A DNA stretch of 13,511 nt. Source: Porticoccaceae bacterium (GTDB lineage: Bacteria; Pseudomonadota; Gammaproteobacteria; Pseudomonadales; Porticoccaceae). Of this stretch, positions 7,195 to 13,511 are shown one piece after another. A program made the translations under genes and the position numbers. The notes beneath the pieces were generated by a model. The model was not told the origin of the DNA. It saw nothing but the letters and a program-made list of their open reading frames with translations, and did no database searches. How positions within the stretch are numbered: position 1 is the stretch's first letter; the number at the start of each line of letters is the position of its first letter. The stretch lies in assembly GCA_023255165.1 (NCBI GenBank), contig JALRJD010000304.1, forward strand, positions 1 to 13,511, read 5' to 3'.

Positions 7195-7815
7195 ATGGCG
7201 AAATCGAAAAATCGTAGTTGGATAAAACAACATGTTAACGATCCCTATGTGCAGCAATCGCAGCGGGATGGCTATCGTTCGCGAGCAAGCTATAAATTGC
7301 TCGAAATTATCGGCAAGGAGCGTTTGATCCGCCCCGGCATGACCGTCGTAGACCTTGGAGCGGCTCCAGGTGGATGGTCGCAGGTGGCTATGGAATTGGT
7401 CGGCCATGAGGGCAGAGTGCACGCGGTTGATCTGTTGCCGATGGACGGCATCGCCGGCGTCGATTTTATCCAGGGAGACTTTACCGAAGAGCCGGTTCTG
7501 CAGCAGCTTATGGCGCTGATCGATAATCGCCCTGTCGACCTTGTAATTTCTGATATGGCCCCCAACTTAACAGGGAGCAAGGCGGTTGACCAACCGCAGA
7601 TTATCTATCTGGTTGAGCTGGCTGTGGATCTGGCCGCTCAGGTGTTAAAACCGGATGGCGTTTTTATTGCCAAGCTGTTCCAGGGAGAGGGATTTGATGA
7701 GTTTGTGCGTCAAGTCAGAACATTGTTTAATACAGTCAGTATGCGTAAACCCGATGCCTCGAGATCCAAATCCCGGGAAGTCTACATGGTTGCCAAGGGC
7801 CTAAAGGCCCGTTAA
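7195..7815 (+). CDS. rlmE: RlmE (FtsJ/RrmJ), 23S rRNA 2'-O-methyltransferase
   Basis: RlmE uses S-adenosylmethionine to methylate the ribose of U2552 in the A-loop of 23S rRNA, late in 50S assembly. The 206-residue protein has the Rossmann methyltransferase fold, with motif I VDLGAAPGGWSQVA around 52-65. The catalytic K-D-K-E set sits at Lys34 (SRASYKL), Asp120 (ISDMAPN), Lys160 (FIAKLFQG) and Glu195 (SREVYM), each exactly four residues before the E. coli numbering. The ATG at 7195 begins with MAKSKNRSW, aligning with known family starts. Longer frames using GTG at 7150 or ATG at 7117 would overlap the yhbY leader or coding region and add no conserved sequence. No strong ribosome site precedes it. 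ftsH follows after 13 bases, the conserved rlmE-ftsH pair. Confidence 0.96.
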   Translation: MAKSKNRSWIKQHVNDPYVQQSQRDGYRSRASYKLLEIIGKERLIRPGMTVVDLGAAPGGWSQVAMELVGHEGRVHAVDLLPMDGIAGVDFIQGDFTEEPVLQQLMALIDNRPVDLVISDMAPNLTGSKAVDQPQIIYLVELAVDLAAQVLKPDGVFIAKLFQGEGFDEFVRQVRTLFNTVSMRKPDASRSKSREVYMVAKGLKAR

Positions 7816-7821
7816 AGAGGA
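7816..7821 (+). promoter_or_regulatory. ftsH: Strong ribosome binding site fixing the TTG start of ftsH
   Basis: AGAGGA, one of the better Shine-Dalgarno matches in the window, lies seven bases before the TTG at 7829. It supports the non-ATG start, because the downstream peptide matches the FtsH N-terminus from that codon. Confidence 0.7.
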
Positions 7822-7828
7822 TACAAAC

Positions 7829-9745
7829 TTGAACGATTTGGTAAAAAATCTGGTTGTCTGGCTGGTTCTGGCTGCCATTCTTATGTCTGTTTTCAACAGC
7901 TTCACGCCGCACCAGGAAACCAACGAAGTTGTTTATTCAGACTTTATTACCGAGGTGCAGAATGAGCGGATTTCCAGCGTTTCCATTGACGGCCTGATTA
8001 TTGAAGGCGTGCGCATGGATGGTTCCAGCTTCAAGACTGTGCGACCCAATGTTCAGGATCCCGGCCTGATGGACGACCTGCTCAACCACAATGTCAAAGT
8101 GGTGGGCAAGGAGCCCGAGACCCCCAGCCTGCTGTCGCAGCTGTTGGTGGCAGCTTTTCCGATTCTTTTAATTCTGGCGATCTTTGTCTTCTTTATGCGT
8201 CAGATGCAGGGCGGCGGTGGTGGCAAAGGCGGCCCAATGAGCTTTGGCAAGAGCAAGGCCAAGCTGCTTAACAGCGATCAAATTAATACTACCTTTGCCG
8301 ATGTTGCCGGCGTCGATGAGGCCAAGGAAGATGTCGGTGAGCTGGTCGAGTTTTTAAGCGACCCATCGAAATTCCAGCGCCTCGGCGGCCGTATTCCCAA
8401 GGGCGTGCTGATGGTTGGCCCTCCGGGCACAGGTAAAACACTGTTGGCCAAAGCCATTGCCGGTGAAGCCAAAGTGCCGTTTTTCTCGATCTCAGGTTCC
8501 GACTTTGTCGAGATGTTTGTCGGTGTCGGTGCCTCGCGGGTGCGCGATATGTTTGAGCAGGCCAAAAAGCAGGCACCGTGCATTATCTTTATCGACGAAA
8601 TTGACGCGGTTGGTCGACACCGTGGCGGCGGCTGGGGTGGCGGCAACGATGAGCGCGAGCAAACCCTGAATCAGCTGCTGGTTGAGATGGATGGCTTTGA
8701 AGGCAATGAAGGTGTGATTGTGATTGCCGCAACCAACCGTCCCGATGTATTGGATAAAGCACTGCTGCGACCGGGCCGATTCGATCGCCAGGTCTATGTC
8801 AGCCTGCCGGATATTCGCGGTCGCGAGCAGATCCTCAAGGTGCATGGCCGCAAAGTGCCAATAGATGAAAGTGTTGAGCTGAGTGTGATCGCTCGCGGCA
8901 CGCCCGGTTTCTCCGGTGCGGATCTGGCCAACCTGGTCAATGAAGCAGCGCTGTTTGCCGCGCGCGGCAATCGACGTGTGGTCGGGATGGAAGAATTTGA
9001 AAAAGCCCGCGACAAAATTATGATGGGCGCCGAGCGCCGTTCCATGGTGATGTCGGATAAAGAGAAGGCCAATACCGCGTACCACGAAGCCGGCCATGCG
9101 ATTATCGGCCGTCTGGTTCCGGAGCACGACCCGGTGCACAAGGTCACTATTATTCCCCGCGGTCGCGCACTGGGTGTGACCCAGTATCTTCCCGAGGAAG
9201 ATCGCTACAGCATGAGTCGCCGTCAACTGTTTAGCCAGCTCTGCAGTCTGTTTGGCGGACGTATTGCCGAGGAGCTGGTGGGCGGGCTGGATGCGGTCAC
9301 CACCGGTGCCTCCAATGATATTGAGCGGGCCACTCAGATGGCGCGTAATATGGTCACCAAATGGGGTCTGACCGAGAAAATGGGCCCAGTGCTCTACGGT
9401 GAAGATGAATCGCAACAGCCGGGCGGTGGCAATGCCCATTACTCCGAAGATACATCGCGGCAAATTGATCAGGAAGTGCGACAAATTCTCGACGACGCCT
9501 ACAGTCAGGCGAAAAAATTACTCGAAGACAATCGCGATATTCTTGAAGCGATGAAAGATGCGTTGATGGAATATGAAACCATTGATGCGGATCAGGTTGA
9601 TGATCTGATGAATCGACGTAAAGTGCGTCCGCCCCAGCAGTGGGATGACAATGATTCCGACAAAGGTGCGGGAAGCACTGCCGAATCCGCCAAGTCGACT
9701 CAGAAAGAAGAGGGTCCGATTGGTGGCCCGGTGGAAGAGATCTAA
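7829..9745 (+). CDS. ftsH: FtsH, ATP-dependent zinc metalloprotease of the inner membrane
   Basis: FtsH is a hexameric AAA+ protease that degrades misplaced membrane proteins and regulators such as sigma-32 and LpxC. The 638-residue protein (E. coli 644) has two membrane segments (about 7-23 and 105-123) around a periplasmic domain, a Gly-rich linker, the AAA module with Walker A GPPGTGKT (197-204), pore loop MFVGVG (229-234), Walker B IIFIDE (252-257), and the second region of homology ending LLRPGRFDRQV. The protease domain has HEAGH (419-423), with Asp497 in TGASNDIERAT as third zinc ligand. Initiation is at TTG, unlike its neighbours, but with a strong ribosome site. The loop after Walker B reads GRHRGGGWGGGNDE, richer in glycine than the common RGAGLGGGHDE. 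The C-terminal tail is acidic and low in complexity, as is usual. Confidence 0.98.
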   Translation: MNDLVKNLVVWLVLAAILMSVFNSFTPHQETNEVVYSDFITEVQNERISSVSIDGLIIEGVRMDGSSFKTVRPNVQDPGLMDDLLNHNVKVVGKEPETPSLLSQLLVAAFPILLILAIFVFFMRQMQGGGGGKGGPMSFGKSKAKLLNSDQINTTFADVAGVDEAKEDVGELVEFLSDPSKFQRLGGRIPKGVLMVGPPGTGKTLLAKAIAGEAKVPFFSISGSDFVEMFVGVGASRVRDMFEQAKKQAPCIIFIDEIDAVGRHRGGGWGGGNDEREQTLNQLLVEMDGFEGNEGVIVIAATNRPDVLDKALLRPGRFDRQVYVSLPDIRGREQILKVHGRKVPIDESVELSVIARGTPGFSGADLANLVNEAALFAARGNRRVVGMEEFEKARDKIMMGAERRSMVMSDKEKANTAYHEAGHAIIGRLVPEHDPVHKVTIIPRGRALGVTQYLPEEDRYSMSRRQLFSQLCSLFGGRIAEELVGGLDAVTTGASNDIERATQMARNMVTKWGLTEKMGPVLYGEDESQQPGGGNAHYSEDTSRQIDQEVRQILDDAYSQAKKLLEDNRDILEAMKDALMEYETIDADQVDDLMNRRKVRPPQQWDDNDSDKGAGSTAESAKSTQKEEGPIGGPVEEI

Positions 9746-9763
9746 ATCGATCATGCAAGATCG

Positions 9764-9801
9764 GCCCCGCTGTCAGACTGGCTGCGGGGCTTTTTATTTT
9801 T
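9764..9801 (+). terminator. Strong intrinsic terminator after ftsH
   Basis: A perfect seven-base GC stem, GCCCCGC at 9764-9770 and GCGGGGC at 9784-9790, encloses a 13-base loop and is followed at once by TTTTTATTTTT. This is a textbook Rho-independent terminator for the rlmE-ftsH transcript. It ends only 22 bases before the folP start codon, so folP needs read-through or a promoter not recognised here. Confidence 0.9.
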
Positions 9802-9810
9802 AAACCCGGC

Positions 9811-9815
9811 GGTGA
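9811..9815 (+). promoter_or_regulatory. folP: Ribosome binding site deciding the folP start
   Basis: GGTGA matches the 3' part of the full Shine-Dalgarno sequence and lies eight bases before the ATG at 9824. It overlaps an alternative GTG start at 9812, which itself has no good site, so the ATG is preferred. Confidence 0.55.
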
Positions 9816-9823
9816 GTACAACA

Positions 9824-10714
9824 ATGACGGCAAGGACATTAACCTGCGGCAATAAAATACTCGATCTGTCGCGCCCCGTGGTCATGGGTATTCTCAATGT
9901 GACGCCGGATTCCTTTTCCGATGGCGGCCAGCTCTACGCGGGTGAAAGCATTGATCTGGACAAGACGCTGCACACCGTTGAATCGATGCTCCGTGACGGC
10001 GCCGATATTATTGATATTGGTGGCGAGTCGACCCGGCCCGGCGCATCGCCGGTGTCGGTGCAGCAGGAACTGGATCGAGTGATGCCGGTATTGCAGGCGG
10101 TTAACAGTCGCTTTGATACCCTGGTGTCTGTTGATACCAGCACGGCTCAGGTTATTACTGAGGCCAGCCAGTCAGGCGCCCACCTGATTAATGATGTACG
10201 CGCCCTGCAGCGCGAAGGCGCTCTTCAAGCCGCCGCAGCCAGTGGCCTGCCAGTCTGCCTGATGCATATGCAAAACCAGCCCGACACCATGCAGACCAAC
10301 CCGGTTTACAGCGATGTGGTCGGCGAAGTGCTCGCGTTTCTGTATCAACGCAAACAGGTTTGTGTGGATGCCGGCATCGACAGTGAGCAGATTCTGTTCG
10401 ATCCCGGGTTTGGGTTTGGCAAAACACTGCAGCACAATCTTGTCCTCAACAGTGCCCTTGACCGCTTTGTCGACACCGGCCACAGCCTGCTGTTGGGGGT
10501 TTCGCGCAAGAGCATGATCGGCCAGCTGCTCGATTCAAATATAGATAATCGATTGATTGGAAGTGTTACCATGGCGCTTTTAATGGCCCAGTCCGTCGTC
10601 CGCAGGCAGGACCAGAGTGAGATTAATAGTGGACTGATTTTACGCGTTCACGATGTGTTGGAAACCGTCCAGGCCTTGACCATCTGGCGGAAAATAAATG
10701 AGTTTGGAGAATAG
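9824..10714 (+). CDS. folP: FolP, dihydropteroate synthase
   Basis: FolP joins 6-hydroxymethyl-dihydropterin diphosphate and p-aminobenzoate to give dihydropteroate in the folate pathway; it is the sulfonamide target. The protein is a TIM barrel of about 296 residues. It shows both family signatures, VMGILNVTPDSFSDGG near the N-terminus and DIIDIGGESTRPGA, then LINDVRA, the pterin-site DPGFGFGKT, and the C-terminal GVSRKSMIG loop with the substrate-binding lysine and RVHDV. No sulfonamide-resistance insertion is evident in the loops I can read. The ATG at 9824 is preferred; a GTG at 9812 would add four residues. ftsH-folP-glmM is the standard gammaproteobacterial order. Confidence 0.96.
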   Translation: MTARTLTCGNKILDLSRPVVMGILNVTPDSFSDGGQLYAGESIDLDKTLHTVESMLRDGADIIDIGGESTRPGASPVSVQQELDRVMPVLQAVNSRFDTLVSVDTSTAQVITEASQSGAHLINDVRALQREGALQAAAASGLPVCLMHMQNQPDTMQTNPVYSDVVGEVLAFLYQRKQVCVDAGIDSEQILFDPGFGFGKTLQHNLVLNSALDRFVDTGHSLLLGVSRKSMIGQLLDSNIDNRLIGSVTMALLMAQSVVRRQDQSEINSGLILRVHDVLETVQALTIWRKINEFGE

Positions 10715-10727
10715 GAGCGAACAGTTT

Positions 10728-10760
10728 ATGGACATCAAAAGTAAGAGAAACAAGCTATGA
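10728..10760 (+). CDS. Possible ten-codon leader ORF overlapping the glmM start
   Basis: ATG at 10728 opens a frame encoding MDIKSKRNKL, and its stop TGA overlaps the glmM ATG as ATGA. AGGAG at 10713-10717, straddling the folP stop, lies ten bases upstream and is the best ribosome site in this gap, whereas glmM has only a weak AAGAGA of its own. Ribosomes could load here and reinitiate at glmM. The peptide is too short for codon-use evidence and could be fortuitous. Confidence 0.3.
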   Translation: MDIKSKRNKL

Positions 10761-12124
10761 CAAAATCCACAAAAAGAAAATACTTTGGCACCGACGGTAT
10801 TCGCGGGCGTGTCGGCGAAGCGCCGATTACCGCGGATTTTTTCCTTAAGTTGGGCTGGGCTGCCGGCACCGTATTAACCCGTCACGCAACGGGCAAAAAG
10901 CGCGTGCTGATCGGCAAAGACACTCGCGTTTCAGGTTATATGTTCGAGTCGGCTCTGGAAGCTGGCCTGATAGCCGCAGGTGTTGACGTTGATATGCTCG
11001 GCCCCATGCCGACCCCGGCTATTGCCTATCTGACCCGCACTTTCCGTGCCGCTGCCGGCATTGTGATCAGCGCCTCGCACAATCCGGTGGAAGACAATGG
11101 CATTAAATTTTTTGCCGCCGATGGCTACAAACTACCCGATGAGGTAGAGCTGGAAATTGAAGCGCTGCTCGACCAGACGCTGGTCACCAATGGCTCCAAT
11201 CATCTCGGTAAAGCGCGACGCATTTCCGACGCGGCTGGTCGCTATGTGGAATTTTGCAAAGGCAGCCTGCCATCAGGATTTTCTCTCACGGGTATGAAAA
11301 TTGTGCTGGATTGCGCTCACGGTGCAACCTATGACGTGGCGCCAAAAGTATTTAAAGAGTTGGGCGCCAGCGTGATTACCCTGGGTAATCAACCTAATGG
11401 ATTTAACATTAACGACCAATGTGGTTCGACTCACACCGCAGCGCTGGCGACAGCGGTGCTGGACGAACAGGCCGACCTTGGTATTGCCTTCGACGGCGAT
11501 GGTGATCGCGTGTTGTTTATCGACGATCAGGGTGAGATGGTTGATGGCGACGAGTTGCTGTTTATTATTGCGCAGCATCGTCACCGGCTGCAGGGTGGGT
11601 GTAATGGTGTCGCCGGAACCCTGATGAGCAACCTCGGTCTTGAGCTGGCTCTGGCGGAGATGCAGATTCCCTTTACCCGCACTAAAGTCGGCGACCGCTA
11701 TGTGGTTGAAGCGATGAAAGAGAATGGCTGGCATCTCGGCGGAGAAGGCTCCGGACATGTGCTGTGCAGCGACCTGAACACCACCGGCGATGGCATTGTC
11801 TCGGCGCTTCAGGTGCTGCGAGCGGTTGTTGATAGCAGCAAACCGCTGCGCGAATTGAAGTCTGGCATGAAAAAATTTCCGCAATTGATGATCAATGTAC
11901 GGCTACCGGGAAAAATCGATATTAGCGACGATCAAGAGATCAATCAGGCTGTTGCCGATGCCGAGCAAAAACTTGCCGGCCGTGGTCGGGTGTTGCTGCG
12001 ACCCTCGGGCACCGAGCCCTTGATTAGGGTGATGGTTGAGGGCGAAGACAGTGTGCTGGTGGAGAGTTCGGCAAGAGCCATAGCGGAAATTGTTGAGCGG
12101 CGTGTAGCCCCGGTGAAAAGCTGA
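10757..12124 (+). CDS. glmM: GlmM, phosphoglucosamine mutase
   Basis: GlmM converts glucosamine-6-phosphate to glucosamine-1-phosphate for UDP-N-acetylglucosamine, feeding peptidoglycan (through MurA upstream in this window) and lipopolysaccharide. The 455-residue alpha-D-phosphohexomutase (E. coli 445) has the start RKYFGTDGIRGRVG, the phosphoserine loop GIVISASHNP with Ser107, the metal-binding DGDGDR at 246-251, the sugar-binding GGEGSGHVL, and the phosphate-binding RPSGTEPLIRVMVEG near the C-terminus. The ATG at 10757 overlaps the stop of a short upstream ORF, so initiation may be coupled. It lies 42 bases after folP with no terminator between them, so the two are probably co-transcribed. 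Confidence 0.97.
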   Translation: MTKSTKRKYFGTDGIRGRVGEAPITADFFLKLGWAAGTVLTRHATGKKRVLIGKDTRVSGYMFESALEAGLIAAGVDVDMLGPMPTPAIAYLTRTFRAAAGIVISASHNPVEDNGIKFFAADGYKLPDEVELEIEALLDQTLVTNGSNHLGKARRISDAAGRYVEFCKGSLPSGFSLTGMKIVLDCAHGATYDVAPKVFKELGASVITLGNQPNGFNINDQCGSTHTAALATAVLDEQADLGIAFDGDGDRVLFIDDQGEMVDGDELLFIIAQHRHRLQGGCNGVAGTLMSNLGLELALAEMQIPFTRTKVGDRYVVEAMKENGWHLGGEGSGHVLCSDLNTTGDGIVSALQVLRAVVDSSKPLRELKSGMKKFPQLMINVRLPGKIDISDDQEINQAVADAEQKLAGRGRVLLRPSGTEPLIRVMVEGEDSVLVESSARAIAEIVERRVAPVKS

Positions 12125-12132
12125 TTTGCTTA

Positions 12133-12161
12133 TTGTATCTTGGTCTGCAGTCGGGTAGGAT
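12133..12161 (+). promoter_or_regulatory. Possible sigma-70 promoter for tpiA-secG
   Basis: TTGTAT at 12133-12138 and TAGGAT at 12156-12161 are separated by exactly 17 bases in the 78-base gap after glmM. Each hexamer is partial (three and four matches of six). Transcription would begin near 12168, about 35 bases before tpiA, ahead of its AGGGAG ribosome site. Confidence 0.35.
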
Positions 12162-12202
12162 TTGCGACCTTTTGCGGCACTGCTCTCAAGGGAGTACTCA
12201 GG

Positions 12203-12958
12203 ATGTGTAAACCGCTGATTGCGGGCAACTGGAAAATGCATGGAACCACTGAATCGGCAACCAATTTAGCCGCTCAACTGGCCCGGCATCGAACCCAGGA
12301 AGCGAATGAAAAAGAAGGCGCGGAGATAATTGTTTTTCCGCCCTTTGTGCATATCCCGAGTGTTGTTGCGGCGACTGCCAACAGTAATATTAGTGTCGGA
12401 GCGCAGGATTGCTCCCAATACCCGGACGGCGCCTACACCGGGGAGATCTCGGTAGAGATGTTGCTCGACCAAGGCTGTCAATACGTGCTGGTGGGACATT
12501 CCGAGCGACGCGCAGTGATTGGCGAAGGCAACCAGATGGTTGCGGAAAAATTTAAAGCGGCACAGGCGGGTGGATTAATTCCGATTCTCTGTGTCGGCGA
12601 ATCACTTCAACAGCGTCAGCAGGGCACGACAGTTGCAGTGGTTGCGGAACAGATTGCCGCGGTAATTGACTTGGTTGGTTTGGCCGATGTCTGTCGTGCA
12701 GTGATTGCCTACGAACCGGTCTGGGCCATAGGCACTGGCGAAACCGCCAGCCCACAGCAGGCTCAGGATGTGCACAGTGCCATCCGCGCCCAGCTTGGCG
12801 AAGCGGGAAGCTCGACCACATTGCTCTATGGTGGCAGCGTAAACGCGAGCAATGCAGCGGAATTATTTGCTCAACCAGACATCAATGGTGGACTGGTTGG
12901 AGGGGCCTCTTTGAAGGCAGATGAATTTTTGAATATTGCAAAATCGATAGAAGCGTAA
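12203..12958 (+). CDS. tpiA: TpiA, triosephosphate isomerase
   Basis: TpiA interconverts dihydroxyacetone phosphate and glyceraldehyde-3-phosphate in glycolysis and gluconeogenesis. The 251-residue TIM barrel has AGNWKMHG with Asn9 and Lys11, YVLVGHSERR with the catalytic His99, AYEPVWAIGTG with the catalytic base Glu171 and the start of flexible loop 6, and YGGSVNA for phosphate binding. The ATG at 12203 is chosen because MCKPLIAGNWKM is the family N-terminus and AGGGAG lies eight bases upstream; a longer frame back to 12140 reads non-coding leader. secG follows two bases after the stop, the usual tpiA-secG pairing, so the two genes very likely share a transcript. Confidence 0.97.
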   Translation: MCKPLIAGNWKMHGTTESATNLAAQLARHRTQEANEKEGAEIIVFPPFVHIPSVVAATANSNISVGAQDCSQYPDGAYTGEISVEMLLDQGCQYVLVGHSERRAVIGEGNQMVAEKFKAAQAGGLIPILCVGESLQQRQQGTTVAVVAEQIAAVIDLVGLADVCRAVIAYEPVWAIGTGETASPQQAQDVHSAIRAQLGEAGSSTTLLYGGSVNASNAAELFAQPDINGGLVGGASLKADEFLNIAKSIEA

Positions 12959-12960
12959 TC

Positions 12961-13314
12961 ATGGAAAATTTTATTTTAATCTTTCACTTTCTGATCGCCG
13001 TAGTGTTGATCGGTTTGATTTTACTGCAGCAGGGTAAAGGTGCCGAAGCGGGAGCCTCTTTTGGTTCCGGTGCATCGCAGACAGTTTTTGGCAGCGCTGG
13101 CAGCTGGAATTTTTTCAGCCGCATGACAGCGATTTTATCAACCATCTTTTTTGTTACCAGCGTCAGCCTCGCGGTGATCGCCAAGAATAAAACCGTGGTC
13201 GATAGTGAGTTGTTGCCTGAGCTGGAAGTGATTCCCTTTGACTCGGCGCTGGAGACAGATCTTCCCGCGGTGCAAGGTTCCACGGAATCAGATAATTCGG
13301 AAGTTCCTCAGTAG
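12961..13314 (+). CDS. secG: SecG, preprotein translocase subunit
   Basis: SecG is the small non-essential partner of SecY and SecE in the inner-membrane translocon and stimulates SecA-driven export. The 117-residue product has two membrane segments (about residues 3-22 and 52-72). Between them is the conserved cytoplasmic loop LLQQGKGAEAGASFGSGASQTVFGSAGSWNFFSR, which is diagnostic. The C-terminal tail is acidic and Ser/Glu-rich, as in many homologues. The ATG lies two bases after tpiA, with AGAAG upstream inside the tpiA end. In most gammaproteobacteria tRNA-Leu and then rimP-nusA-infB follow; here a tRNA-Leu-like start appears 25 bases downstream and then gives way to repeat-like sequence. 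Confidence 0.95.
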   Translation: MENFILIFHFLIAVVLIGLILLQQGKGAEAGASFGSGASQTVFGSAGSWNFFSRMTAILSTIFFVTSVSLAVIAKNKTVVDSELLPELEVIPFDSALETDLPAVQGSTESDNSEVPQ

Positions 13315-13339
13315 TTGAAAGCTGTAAGTTTTTAGAAAT

Positions 13340-13352
13340 GCCCAAGTGGTGG
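13340..13352 (+). pseudogene. 5' fragment resembling tRNA-Leu (acceptor and D-stem start)
   Basis: GCCCAAGTGGTGG matches how many bacterial tRNA-Leu genes begin (acceptor strand, TG, start of the D stem) and lies 25 bases after secG, where tRNA-Leu is expected. An uninterrupted gene would continue AATTGGTAGACACGC. Instead hairpin-forming sequence follows; the AATTGGTAGA piece appears only at 13402-13411 and a CACGCTTA at 13463-13470. Either the tRNA is interrupted, or this is a partial copy and the intact gene lies beyond the window. The later pieces could also be chance matches inside a repeat. Confidence 0.35.
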
Positions 13353-13511
13353 CAATGTTTTGCTCCTGCAAACATTGCATTTCCGCCATCCATGGCGGTC
13401 GAATTGGTAGATGATGGGAAGGATTCCCAAGTGTCGCGGAGGACAGGACGTCCGAGAGCGACCACGCTTAGCATTACTGGCACTCGAAGCGAAGTGCGTT
13501 AATGAAAAGGT
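13353..13511. repeat. Hairpin-rich intergenic repeat-like element (runs off the window)
   Basis: About 160 non-coding bases made of successive inverted repeats: 13352-13378 (GCAATGTTT and AAACATTGC arms), 13383-13398 (CCGCCAT and ATGGCGG), 13415-13429 (TGGGAA and TTCCCA), 13431-13465 (GTGTCGC and GCGACCAC around the palindrome GGACGTCC at 13446-13453), and 13472-13503 (CATTA and TAATG enclosing GCACT and AGTGC). Such tandem hairpins are typical of dispersed REP- or MITE-like elements. CCCAAGTG occurs at 13341-13348 and again at 13426-13433. No T-run makes it a clear terminator for secG. Copy number and right end cannot be seen here. Confidence 0.6.

Noticed and set aside
8492..9484. 330-codon open frame on the minus strand, the longest antisense frame in the window
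   Set aside because: It lies wholly inside ftsH, whose frame encodes every family motif. The antisense peptide has no recognisable domain, so it is a by-product of ftsH codon bias.
9720..9748. TTGGTG and TAAATC with 17-base spacing at the end of ftsH as a folP promoter
   Set aside because: Both hexamers match only three of six bases, and the site lies upstream of the strong terminator, so it would not relieve it.
12140..12202. N-terminal extension of tpiA from an upstream ATG at 12140
   Set aside because: The extra residues are not found in the TpiA family, the region contains a likely promoter, and the ATG at 12203 has a good ribosome site and the family N-terminus.
13352..13378. First hairpin after secG as an intrinsic terminator
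   Set aside because: The stem is long, but only ATTT follows it, so there is no U-run of useful length.
13163..13483. 106-codon minus-strand frame covering the end of secG and the repeat-like region
   Set aside because: It is antisense to secG, crosses the hairpin-rich element, and shows no domain or ribosome site; its sequence follows from the repeat.
13340..13511. CRISPR array or group I intron in a tRNA-Leu
   Set aside because: There are no regularly spaced direct repeats. The breaks fall in the D arm and the inserts are short hairpins, whereas known bacterial tRNA-Leu introns are large and sit in the anticodon loop.

Overview
This is a gene-dense stretch of a gammaproteobacterial chromosome. 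The gene order mlaC-ibaG-murA-hisG-hisD-hisC-degS is the one known from Pseudomonas and its relatives. The block yhbY/rlmE-ftsH-folP-glmM-tpiA-secG is the classical gammaproteobacterial housekeeping cluster. Protein sequences, moderate G+C and the short HisZ-dependent form of HisG suggest a free-living, probably marine, relative of Pseudomonas or Cellvibrionales. The species cannot be named from the sequence.

Layout: (1) Positions 1-28 hold the first codons of a leftward gene. About 220 bases of divergent control region separate it from mlaC. (2) Positions 250-5613, rightward: mlaC (periplasmic phospholipid carrier), ibaG (BolA-like), murA (first committed peptidoglycan step), then hisG, hisD and hisC (three histidine-biosynthesis steps). 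(3) Positions 5620-7146, leftward: degS/algW (envelope-stress protease) and yhbY (ribosome-assembly RNA binder). degS converges on hisC with six bases between the stop codons. (4) Positions 7195-13314, rightward and divergent from yhbY: rlmE, ftsH, a strong intrinsic terminator, folP, glmM, tpiA and secG. (5) Positions 13315-13511 are non-coding and full of hairpins. They begin with a 13-base match to the 5' end of a tRNA-Leu, which is the gene usually found after secG.

Functionally the window links envelope building (MurA, GlmM for UDP-GlcNAc supply, SecG, MlaC) with envelope and protein quality control (DegS, FtsH), ribosome maturation (YhbY, RlmE) and core metabolism (His, folate, glycolysis). 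All twelve complete genes keep the catalytic or signature residues expected of their families, and none appears broken.

No new multi-gene system is visible. The parts that deserve a second look are mostly non-coding: the hairpin-rich repeat at or in the tRNA-Leu position after secG, an mlaC standing without mlaF, mlaE, mlaD or mlaB, a ten-codon ORF that overlaps the glmM start, a 16-base perfect palindrome at the predicted degS transcription start, and a strong terminator between ftsH and folP.
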